A stretch of DNA of 64,000 nucleotides from Acholoe squamosa (taxonomy: Eukaryota > Annelida > Polychaeta > Phyllodocida > Polynoidae), in contig OX439047.1 in NCBI GenBank assembly GCA_949317995.1, forward strand, positions 49,301,505 through 49,365,504, written 5' to 3'. The notes below the pieces were generated by a model. The model did no database searches. It was given only the letters and a program-made list of their open reading frames with translations, and was not told the DNA's origin. Both the position numbers and the translations under genes were made by a program. Below, in pieces: positions 49,260-60,219 of the stretch. Each line of letters opens with the position of its first letter. Within the stretch, counting starts at the first letter, position 1.

Positions 49260-51080
49260 TGAATTCCTTTATGTTGGTGACGTGTCTACTTGTCTTGGCA
49301 ATAGAAAATGGCATTCATCACCGTAGATTTACTGGTGCTGAAATATTAGATGTGGAACCAAATAGTCCTACAGCTCAAGAACCACTCCCAACATTGAGTG
49401 TGCCTATGAAACCATGCTATTCGCCTGATTAAATACAAGATATTGGACGCTGTCCTACTTCACGTCACAGAGCCTCCTCTCCACTGAAGCATGTAGGACA
49501 GATGGTCTGCAACATCAACCACGGGGATTTAGTGTCTGCAATCAGTGCCACGGTCATTTGTCTACTAAGCTGGTCTATGAATATAATTGTGGTATGATGC
49601 TATGGGAAACACTTTAGGAGGCTCGACAAATTGGAAACCAGAATTGTCCAGAACAGGTGTCCAACAAGGGTGTCTTTCAACAAACTATGCATCAGTTAAC
49701 TGGGTAAAGCAGGCAAGCCTCCTCTCCCTAATCGATAAAGGTAGAATTGCTGTTGTGCCTATTGCCCTTTGAGTACAAGCCCAGGGTGGTGGAGACCCGG
49801 CTAAAATGATCACCAAGAGGCCTGTTATCTGATATATTTGAGTAACTGCCCTTTTACCTCCAACATACAGAAATGTCACGCCTTGGTCACTGATGGATTA
49901 GGTTATCCCATTTATAGCATGGCCAACAGTGATCGCCTTTTCGACCCTATCAGGTCATACTCGATTAAAGAAACTCATTCCGGCAAAGAGAATTACGTAG
50001 TCCTGTGTGATACTCTGTAACAAAATGTTGTTGAAATAACGGCACATTAATCATCCCACAATTGCCAGAGATCCATCATTACTTTCACAGAGATTCCTTG
50101 TACATGTAAAAACTACACTGCTGCAATGCTTTTCAAATTATGGTGGTCCATTTTTCAGTAATCCACTGTTCAGTAACAGTTTTACGAGGATCCCATAGAT
50201 TCAACAGTTATTTATTACAGTGTATATCAGTATAGATTTAGAACGTGACCTAACCAAACTACATGTATAGTAGTTTATCGATTGTCCTTTGCTACTTAAT
50301 GTTGACGACAACGTACTTCCGACTCATCTCAAAAGTAATATTCCGTTGGTATTTTGCTATTGAATTAGCTAAGTTTGCTGCATGCAGGTTTCTGACATTC
50401 CACATGCTGTCTTTTCTCGTTAGGATACTAACTGATGATTACACTTACACCGCCATACTGTATTTAAGTTACATTGGCCTTCTCTGAGACGGTGCCTGTA
50501 ATGGCTTCTATTATAAGAGGGTAATGAAGCTTAGCTAATTAACACAAGCTAGCTGTCAGAGCACACCAGGGTCTGTGTAGCTGCCTAATGAGCTCTTGCA
50601 GTCCACTGTCTCAGCTACACACTCACACACTCCTCAACACTGCTAGTGCGAATGGTTCTGGTCATTATGATTTAAATAAACCAAATATCCACACAAAATT
50701 GACATCGAGATAGGGGGGACATTTTTATATCTGTGCCACGTTTCCAGCAACTTTATTGCTCTTCTTCAGGCAGGATATGATTCTTACTCAATATTTTGGA
50801 GCTTAGGTACCCTTTAGGATCGGTTTCTATGTACAGGTAGTTATACAATGTAGTCATGGTAACAATTAGGGTGATGATGTCATTGTGATGTCATAGGTAA
50901 TAATGATGATGTCATACATTGATTGTCTATGAATAAATTAGCATAAATTAATGAATGGATTCGGATAGGGGCAGTGTGCTTTGATTTTTCTCATTCTGGG
51001 TTTGTGATACCGTATCAATTGATATTTAATAATCATTACCGGTACTAGGCTGTGTAATTCTTTTTTTTTTTTTTGGTCAT
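49260..51080. other. No supported feature
   Basis: Unique-looking sequence ending in a T16 run (51060-51075) just before the 45-bp array. Confidence 0.5.
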
Positions 51081-51084
51081 TATG

Positions 51085-52065
51085 ATGGACGAGTCGCATG
51101 GCTCTGGTCATCATGATGCACATGTCTGCTCACCAGTGCCACATGGCTCTGGTCATCACAATGCATGAGTCTGCTCACCATTGCCGCATGGCTCTGGTCG
51201 GCATGATGCACAAGTCTGCTCACCATTGCCGCATGGCTCTGGTCATCATAATGCATGAGTCTGCTCACCATTGCCGCATGGCTCTGGTCATCATAATGCA
51301 CAAGTCTGCTCACCATTGCCGCATGGCTCTGGTCATCATGATGCACAAGTCTGCTCACCATTGCCACATGGCTCTGGTCATCACAATGCATGAGTCTGCT
51401 CACCAGTGCCGCATGGCTCTGGTCGGCATGATGCACAAGTCTGCTCACCATTGGTGCATGGCTCTGGTCATCATAATGCATGAGTCTGCTCACCAGTGCC
51501 GCATGGCTCTGGTCGGCATGATGCACAAGTCTGCTCACCATTGCCACATGGCTCTGGTCATCACAATGCATGAGTCTGCTCACCATTGCCGCATGGCTCT
51601 GGTCATCACAATGCATGAGTCTGCTCACCATTGCCGCATGGCTCTGGTCATCACAATGCATGAGTCTGCTTCCCAGTGCCGCATGGCTCTGGTCGGCATG
51701 ATGCACAAGTCTGCTCCCCAGTGCCGCATGGCTCTGGTCGGCATGATGCACAAGTCTGCTCACCATTGCCGCATGGCTCTGGTCGGCATGATGCACAAGT
51801 CTGCTCCCCAGTGCCGCATGGCTCTGGTCGGCATGATGCACAAGTCTGCTCACCAGTGCCACATGGCTCTGGTCTTCACAATGCATGAGTCTGCTCCCCA
51901 GTGCTGCATGGCTCTGGTCATCACAATGCATGAGTCTGCTCCCCAGTGCCGCATGGCTCTGGTCGGCATGATGCACAAGTCTGCTCACCATTGCCGCATG
52001 GCTCTGGTCTTCTCAATGCATGAGTCTGCTCCCCAGTGCCACATGGCTCTGGTCGGCATGATGCA
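51085..52065. repeat. Minisatellite, 45-bp unit, about 21 copies
   Basis: Units: CATGGCTCTGGTCATCACAA, TGCATGAGTCTGCTCACCAT, TGCCG, with alternating variants (GGCATGATGCACAA). The 45-bp period is a multiple of three, so long frames stay open on both strands (345 codons plus, 303 minus). These are not taken as genes. On the minus strand the units hold a donor-like CAATG then GTGAGC. Confidence 0.92.
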
Positions 52066-52539
52066 CACATCCACATGCATCATGGTGATGCTATTATTAT
52101 GGGGTTTATACACCACTAGGGAAGGGTTGGGATGATGCAGCGTTGGTGACTAGACTAGCTCAGCACGGAGACATCTTGATGAGAAAGATACATGAACGCG
52201 GAAGTATCCTGCGGTGCATAAAGAGTTTAATGTAGCCTGATTAAGCCTTTCTTTGCATATTAGATCATCTCTTGGTGTGCTAGACTCCCGGCTAGCTTAG
52301 ATGTTGTTTTAAAAGCAGGTAAACCTTGATCAAGTATTCATACAAGTAGTTATCTCTCTCAATGAAACTACAATGTTATAGGACTAGGTCTATATCTGTA
52401 CTGGAATAGCTGCTGAACTTGAAGAATGTGGTTTAAACTTTCTTTAATATATCATTTATAATTACAAGTGTGTAATTCCATATTTGGACTAACAACAAGT
52501 AAAGGAACTTGTGAAACGGTAAGAAGTAGGTGTTATCAA

Positions 52540-53990
52540 TCCCCCCCTGCCCATGTCCAGGTTCCCCCTACCCCATCCCCCTGCCCATGTCCAGGTTCCC
52601 TTTACCCCATCCCCCCCCATGTCCAGGTTACCCCTACCCCATCCCCCTGCCCATGTCCAGGTTCCCCCTACCCCATCCCCCTGCCCATGTCCAGGTTCCC
52701 CCTACCCCATCCCCCTGCCCATGTCCATGTCCCTCCTACCCCATCCCCCTGCCCATGTCCAGGTTCCTCCTACCCCATCCCCCTGCCCATGTCCAGGTTC
52801 CCCCTACCCCATCCCCCTGCCCATGTCCAGGTTCCCCCTACCCCATCCCCCTGCCCATGTCCAGGTTCCCCCTACCCCATCCCCCTGCCCATGTCCATGT
52901 CCCTCCTACCCCATCCCCCTGCCCATGTCCAGGTTCCTCCTACCCCATCCCCCTGCCCATGTCCAGGTTCCCCCTACCCCATCCCCCTGCCCATGTCCAG
53001 GTTCCCTCTACCCCATCCCCCTGCCCATGTCCAGGTTCCCACTACCCCATCCCCTGCCCATGTCCAGGTTCCCCCTACCCCATCCCCCTGCCCATGTCCA
53101 GGTTCCCCCTACCCCATCCCCCTGCCCATGTCACCCCTACCCCACCCCCCTGCCCATGTCCAGGTTCCCACTACCTCATCCCCCTGCCCATGTCCAGGTT
53201 CCACCTACCCCATCCCCCTGCCCATGTCCAGGTTCCCTCTACCCTGTCCCCCTGCCCATGTCCAGGTTCCCCCTACCCCATCCCCCTGCCCATGTCCAGG
53301 TTCCCCCTACCCCATCCCCCTGCCCATGTCCAGGTTCCCCCTACCCCATCCCCCTGCCCATGTCCAGGTCCCCCCTACCCCATCCCCCTGCCCATGTCCA
53401 GGTTCCCCCTACCCCATCCCTCTGCCCATGTCCAGGTTCCCCCTACCCCATCCCCCTGCCCATGTCACCCCTACCCCACCCCCTGCCCATGTCCAGGTCC
53501 CCCCTACCCCATCCCCCTGCCCATGTCCAGGTCCCCCCTACCTCACCCCCCTGCCCATGTCCAGGTTACCCCTACCCCATCCCCCTGCCCATGTCCAGGT
53601 TCCCTTTACCCCATCCCCCTGCCCATGTCCAGGTTCCCACAACCCCATCCCCCCGCCCATGTCCAGGTTCCCCCTACCCCATCCCCCTGCCCATGTCCAG
53701 GTTCCTCCTACCCCATCCCCCTGCCCATGTCCAGGTTCCCCCTACCCCATCCCCCTGCCCATGTCCAGGTTCCCTCTACCCCATCCCCCTGCCCATGTCC
53801 AGGTTCCTCCTACCCCATCCCCCTGTCCATGTCCAGGTTCCCCCTACCCCATCCCCCTGCCCATGTCCAGGTTCCCTCTACCCCATCCCCCTGCCCATGT
53901 CCAGGTTCCTCCTACCCCATCCCCCTGCCCATGTCGAGGTTCCCCCTACCCCATCCCTCTGCCCATGTCCAGGTTCCCACTACCCCATCT
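52540..53990. repeat. Minisatellite, 34-bp unit, about 40 copies
   Basis: Units: CCCATGTCCAGGTTCCCCCT then ACCCCATCCCCCTG. The unit has no stop in any plus frame, and 34 is not a multiple of three, so all three plus frames stay open for nearly 500 codons and cycle through one another. Copy-to-copy changes are few, indicating active homogenisation. Confidence 0.95.
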
Positions 53991-54025
53991 TGTTCACTCA
54001 GTTCTGCTACAGAAGGGTCACTTAC

Positions 54026-54109
54026 CCTTACTGAGGCGTTTGTCTCCTCCAGACCCGGGTTAATAAAGCCAGGCCACAGCAGGCCCTCCTGGGGTGGGGC
54101 ATTGGGACC
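54026..54109 (-). CDS. Candidate internal exon with consensus splice sites
   Basis: On the minus strand, acceptor TTGCCTTACACAG is followed by 28 open codons, GPNAPPQEGLLWPGFINPGL then EETNASVR, and a consensus donor (AGG then GTAAGTGA). Phase 0 on both sides. The 34-bp minisatellite at about 52540-53990 lies in the presumed intron, about 30 bases past the donor. Caution: the plus strand is also open between a good acceptor (GTTCTGCTACAG at about 54012) and a donor (TGT then GTAAGG at about 54112), so the strand is not proven. Product not recognised. Confidence 0.42.
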
Positions 54110-54489
54110 CTGTGTAAGGCAATGTGGGCAACCCGTGTAAGGCAATGGGACACGTGGATGTACTACAGCAAGTATGGCCGCCAAGGTCATATTGGTATCA
54201 CACAAGGGAAGCTGCCATGGTCAATGTAGAAGTACCAAGACATGCTCCATAGATGGCTCTATTGGGTTTTGCATGGCTGTATTAGATACAAGTATGAAGG
54301 CATGCTCCATAGTGGCTACAGTGGATATGAAGGCATGGTTCAAAGTGGCTACATTAGAAATGAAGGCATGCAACGTTGGGTAGGAAAGCATGTTTCAAGG
54401 TGACCATATTGGAAATAAAGGCTTGCTCCATGGTGGCTACATTGGGTATAAAGCCATGCCCCATAGTTGCTACGTTGGGTATGGCATGG

Positions 54490-57400
54490 CTGTATTAGGC
54501 AGAAGAATGGAAATATCCTCTACAGCCTACTACATAGGGTACTGCATAAGGACTGTATTATAATAACAGGTGTATGGAGACGTGCTCCAAACCCAGCTCT
54601 ATTGGGTGCTGCATGGCTGAATTCAATAGAAAAGTATTTTCTGTTGGGTGGTCACCATAAGACAGGCTGTATGTACAGCTTGGACTTCATTAGATGGGGA
54701 ACATTGCCATATGTGAGGAGTGGGCAGGGATGTGAGCATGCCTATATTGGGTGTCTCACCGCGACTGAGAAGATGTGGCACATGGGAAGAAGGCAATATG
54801 TCTAAGACATACCCGGCAAGTACTAAATAAGAAACTGTATTATAATGGATTTCGCTATGACGGCACATTGATATGTGTAGCACAAGGCATGGACTTTCTT
54901 TAAGGGAAAGGACGAATTTACGACAGGAATTGCTCTGTTTTTATGTTGGTGACGCCACAGTGAACAATGAGGCCGTGAAGAAGATTCAGTTTTCCCTGTT
55001 GAGAATGGGTCTTCCCATTCTATTCTATAGCAATGATCATTTTTAACATGAAATGACAACCGATTCAATGTCCCCTCCCCCACTAAAAAATGTTAATTTC
55101 TAATCTTATAACATACTTATAACAGCTAATGGAAATAATGTGGACTACTCAAACATGGCCATAAAATATAAGGTAAAATTCTCGCCAAGTTGGTATAATG
55201 ACTCAACATTACCACCAATGCTTTGGCTACAGCTCATGTTAAAGATGACTTGATTTATCATTTACCACTTGTTGGTGAAGTAGCATATCTAACCTTCATA
55301 AAACCACTCCTGCCACCAGCTCAACAGATCCCCGTGTGCTATAAAGGCTGGAGTAATATACAAAGCTGGCGGAGGAAAACCACGCCCAGGCCCCCTGCCT
55401 GCTGTCTGCCCGGTCAGAGAGCCCCAATATATATCGGCATTCTGTATATCACAGAAATGCCTGCTGTAAAAGCTCTGTCCGGCCGTGTGCTGCTACTGCC
55501 ATTAATTTACCAGCTGCCAGAATTAACCCTTTAACGGCAGCGTTATACATTATTGCACGCTGTCCCCATGTCTGCCTGACTGACATGGCTGTGCTGGGTA
55601 AGAAGCTAGTCCATATTCAAAAGCCATGGTGACACTACATGATTGATACAATGCATAGGGGCCGGAATGAGACGTATGAGTTATTCCCTAGAGTTGTGTT
55701 TGTGCACCACGATGGTAAAGAATAAAGCGTCATGATATGCTCTTACATGGTTAACACTGCCACACCCACCTGCCGCTGCACAGTATGGGGCAAGGTACAC
55801 TGAGGTACACACCACAAAGGTAAACTCTGCTCAATTATTCACTTTATAATGCCCCTTCTAGAAACTCATTTTATCTTTTCTTGAATTGAAATGGTTCACT
55901 AAGTTACATTTCTCCAATATTCATCAAATATATATATATATAGCACATACTATATTCTTACCAATCATACAGTGAATGGAATTGGGAGCAATGTGTGCCG
56001 TCAGCACTTGGCCCTTGGTTGTAGAGGTGGTGTGGACAGTGTCTGTGACTGTACATCCTGATTGACTGCGGCCAGCAGCAGCAGCCTAATGGGCGGTGCT
56101 GATACCGGGGTATACTAGCAGGGCGGGGGAGCAGCTCTGAGCAGCTCCTGTGTGTAAATCACCCGTCTACTGCTCACCCAGGATTACCACCCCTTACCCC
56201 CCACAGCCCCTTTAATGGAGACAGATGCCTGCCGCCCAGCTCCTCTACAAATCCCCCTGGCACCGCGAGGGGAGGGGGTATATTCCTCCCCGTCCTCATC
56301 ACTAGGTATGTGGTTGTGTCGAGGTCGTTTGGGCTAATTGAGTTAGATAAATACATAGATTCGGTTAAATATACAATGACATGGAGAAGTACTAATGCAT
56401 GGCACTTCACTCTAAATTTTATATATTGTGCACGTACCTCATATAATACTACGGCTCATATCTATACTATTAATAATGGTAGGTACAGAATGAAGGCTAT
56501 GTTGTCTTACATTTAGTAACAGATTACAGAATGGTTGCTTAAGCAGAAAGTGTAGGTCCAACAATCTACCTGGTCCAACAATCTACCTATTGAATATGTG
56601 TAAGCTGTATACATTTGGCACAGCATGTAACGCTAGAACAGCCCTGAGGCAGATACCAGGCACTTAATGGTTGATATACACTCCAATACATCTGACACAG
56701 ACTTGGTGAATGAGAGGCAGATGGGTGGGACTCAATGGCTGATATAGATTGGGGATGGCTCATGGCATTTCAGCTGCTGGCAGACAGCCTGGGCTATAGA
56801 CATGAGCCAATTGGGGAGGTGCACAAAGCCCTCCTGCACTGCTTGAGATATCAGCTGCTCATGAGTTACTCACGGACACACCACCTCCGTGACCAGTCCA
56901 CATCATGGTCACCCTGGACATCTAGGCACAGGTCCAGATGGTACCAATAACGCCGAGAAAATGGTATCTAGCAAACACAGTGAGGTAATAACAAAGATGT
57001 TAAGCATTATTGAACCCAAGATAAAGCAACATCCTTGAAATCCTATTTTAAATGGGATCTTCAAGTAGAGCAGTGTTCCCCACTCCATACCCTGTAAGAA
57101 AAAGGCAGTGCACAATGCAGGAAAGGCATACCAGGTGCCCATGTGGTATGTATGTGTGAAGGGGAGTGCCGAGAAGTGAGCAGCTCATTTCAGGAGTTAG
57201 CACTGTGTTTGGGATTGTCAGCTGGTCCCCAACTCCTCAACTTCTCACCGTTACAAACACTGAAGATTGATGGCGGTTGGTGAGGAGTTTCCAGAACAGC
57301 AACACGGCAAATTGCCGAGGCTGAACACCATTATAGCCTGAAAAAAGTATTTCTGGGAAGAACAGGGACGGAATATAACTAGCTAATTATTCATAAAGTA

Positions 57401-58240
57401 TTCGAAAGATTTACCCAATATACATATATTGAGATGATGTCGAATGTTCGGTTCATTTGTGGCAGTGGACATTGTGGATTCCGATTGCATGCAGCAGAGT
57501 TTGAAATCAAATAATACCATTTCTACTTAATATCTGATTAGTCTTTAAGGCATTACCTCCTTTCGTGATCACTATTCAAGTAGAAAAGACAAATAGTTCT
57601 TCATTAGCTCTAACCCCATAGACCCCCATTAGCAGCCAGAAACGATCGGCATTGATGGCAACACAACTTCCAATTTGTTGTCTACCCTTTTAGATAGTGA
57701 CATTTAAACCCCATATTACAGACATTTAAACCCCCTATTACAGACCCCCTTTCCATCTTGGATTGCAGCTCAAAACCTATGAGCCTGGCATTTAAAGGCT
57801 GACAGATTCGTTCATTTTATCTCAGATTTCACTTTGTCTGTTTTCCTGTTTTGATCTTTGGCATGGCATGAATGCGCTGACTACAGGGGAAATGGAGGCC
57901 GACTGTTTGAGCAGAAAAGGAAGGGAATAAATCACAATGTAATAGAATAAATTACCAGTATTTCTTACCAATATCACCTGGTCTTGCTGTCTTCTTTTGT
58001 CATGTGGAATGACAGCAAATAAATGATGGAAATTAACTAGCTTTAACTTTACTTAAAATTGTTTGTTCTTCTAAACTGAAGATTCAGCCACTGCGATAAT
58101 CATTCTGGTTTGCTCGGGGTGTGAATTTATGTACTTGAATTCCCAGGGTGACTTACAACAACACCTGAGTGTTGTCATTATGATGGGGTCTGTGATACCA
58201 TTCTTGAACCATTCAACACCCTGACTCCACATTTCATAAC
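54490..58240. other. No supported gene
   Basis: 54230-54480 is a weak degenerate repeat (AAGGCATGCTCCATAGTGGC variants). The rest is unique-looking, with three GAGCAGCTC words (56129, 56139, 57178) and a 22-bp direct repeat (ACATTTAAACCCC..ATTACAGAC) at 57705-57745. Confidence 0.45.
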
Positions 58241-58321
58241 ATTAGATGTCTAGTTGTTTGGTTCATCACACATGCCTCATTCATACCAACAGGGACCTTC
58301 CAGGGGTTTCTTTAAATCTGT

Positions 58322-58656
58322 TTTGTTCAGTATACATGCCTCACCCAGGAACCTGCTGTGTGCTTCTGTGTTTGGTTCAGTATACATGTCTCACCCAGGA
58401 ACCTACCGGATATTTCTCTCTTTGGTTCAGTATACATGCCTCACTCAGGAACCTACCGGATATTTCTGTGTTTGGTTCAGTATACATGCCTCACTCAGGA
58501 ACCTACCAGATATTTCTCTCTTTGGTTCAGTATACATGCCTCACTCAGGAACCTACCGGATATTTCTCTCTTTGGTTCAGTATACATGCCTCACTCAGGA
58601 ACCTACCGGATATTTCTCTCTTTGGTTCAGTATACATGCCTCACTCAGGAACCTAC
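58322..58656. repeat. Minisatellite, 50-bp unit, about 7 copies
   Basis: Units: TTTGGTTCAGTATACATGCC, TCACTCAGGAACCTACCGGA, TATTTCTCTC. On the minus strand each holds CCG then GTAGGT, a donor-like site matching the candidate exon end at 58657. Confidence 0.92.
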
Positions 58657-58698
58657 CGGTTGCTTCTCTGGCAGCTCCTGTTTTTTACTGGATAACAA
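58657..58698 (-). CDS. Candidate micro-exon bordering a minisatellite
   Basis: The minus strand reads LLSSKKQELPEKQP (14 codons) between an AG (TTGGACAG) and a donor CCG then GTAGGT. The 50-bp array at 58322-58656 starts at the donor, and its units keep AGAGAAATATCCG then GTAGGT, close to the exon end AGAGAAGCAACCG then GTAGGT. A shorter version starting after AAAACAG (21 bases) is possible. Weak polypyrimidine tract. Confidence 0.22.
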
Positions 58699-59039
58699 CT
58701 GTCCAATTATCTACCACACCGACAATACATCAGTCTGCCTTTCGTTAGTGCCACTGGGCAGTTGGAAATGGCTTTTTATCAGTAATATGTTTTACCTCTG
58801 ACTAATTATTCTAATTCAAATGATGGAGATATTGTCATCCACTTCTTCCTTCCGGCTGCATACCTACTCTGTTGGGGAACACAGGATGAACAATTAGTTA
58901 TGAAAATTCAGATGCATCCACATGCACAGTGCACAGCATCAGGCACACCAGTACCTTTTGCCTATCCTATTCACAGAAGGCAATACTTGGGGCTTGCTTC
59001 CCACAACACACTAACAACTATTCAATGAATTCCTTCCGG

Positions 59040-60212
59040 AGGAGACAAATATAGGATACCTCCACGCTAAAGCATGGAATGAACACAGCGGTGGAAGAAT
59101 AACGATCTAATCTAACACTGTACAGAGCAGGGCATCTTAAATCACTTTTACAAACCTGTTATGAAGTCATTTAGATGCAATGTGTACTCCTCTAACCCCA
59201 CCCATCCGCCATGTTTGTACTGTTTTGGCCTCTTTGTGAACAATTCTGTTCAAAGTTTCAATCTCTAAAGCATAGACCTACAGTATGGGCATTTGGGACG
59301 AGCTTGCACCGACTCTCATCACTTCTCGCAATATGCACAAGATATTGCGATACCTAAACCAAGCGTGTTATCTGGGAAAAGTTATAACTTCTTTACCTTT
59401 TTTTTTGTATAATAATACAGTGTTCCGTGAAGAAATATAAGGTTTAAATTAAGGTCCTACATGATCCCCTTCGATTCCACACACTGATAATAAGACCTAT
59501 AGTCAGTAGTGACTAAACCCACATATTCCGAGCCCCATAGTCAGATGACTATATACCTTAGTCACACACTAATCATGAAAGATAGTCATTCTGACTATAT
59601 GTAGAGCTCACAGATTGATTATGTCACAGGTTTCTGTGCACAAAAAACATCATCCAGATAGAGAACATATTTATGGTTGCCTGGACTAAGAGGAGACAAT
59701 TATAATCAGGCCAAATCATCATCTTAACCTGTCCATCCGTGGAAACTCAATATGTCTGGCCATTAGTGGATAGGTAAGTAATCTATTTGTTGTGATATTT
59801 GTGGCCATTGCAGTGTAACAATCGTTATTTTAGGTTCAAACTGTTCATCAATGGGAAGGCATAGGGCAGCCATCTTTGATTGGGTGAATATTTGCTCACA
59901 GATATAGTCAGTATTGACTGTGCATATAATGTCATATTTACTAACCAAATGTTGCTTAGCAATAAAATGATAGTCATCTGACTAAGGACTATTTTAATAG
60001 ATTTAAGGCATGAGTATGTATTGACTGTATGACTAACTTAAGTTAATCACAGGTGACTATAGAGGGATAGCCAAAAATCACACTATCATTTGACTATCTT
60101 AAGTTAGTCACTACTGACTAAGATATTAGGATGGTTGAAATTTGGTACTTTTAAGGCGGATTGAAAAATCAATACATCAAGCTTCCCTATACGATGTCAT
60201 GGTTTTTTGGGC
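59040..60212. repeat. Dispersed repeat copy A, interrupted
   Basis: Aligns with 62690-63222 on both sides of an inserted element (59500-60120): CTCTTTGTGAACAATTCTGT, TCTCGCAATATGCA.., CCCCTTCGATTCCACA, and, after the insert, TACTTTTAAGG.GGATTGAAA and CAAGCTTCCCTATACGATGT. Confidence 0.8.
59500..60120. mobile_element. Nested TIR element with perfect 17-bp ends
   Basis: Left end TAGTCAGTAGTGACTAA (59500-59516) and an exact complement at 60104-60120. The interior repeats TAGTCA/TGACTA words many times (subterminal repeats). 621 bp, no ORF of note. Absent from copy B of the host repeat. Target duplication not resolved. Confidence 0.75.
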
Positions 60213-60219
60213 GATACCA

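Noticed and set aside
51080-52135. 345-codon plus and 303-codon minus ORFs
   Set aside because: The 45-bp repeat period is a multiple of three, so any stop-free unit keeps frames open on both strands.
52468-54140. Three long plus-strand ORFs of about 490-540 codons
   Set aside because: Entirely explained by the 34-bp minisatellite, which has no stop in any frame. The peptides are the same short P/S-rich cycle in each frame.
58246-58801. Three overlapping plus ORFs of about 150 codons
   Set aside because: Product of the 50-bp repeat cycling through frames; no start context or splice support.
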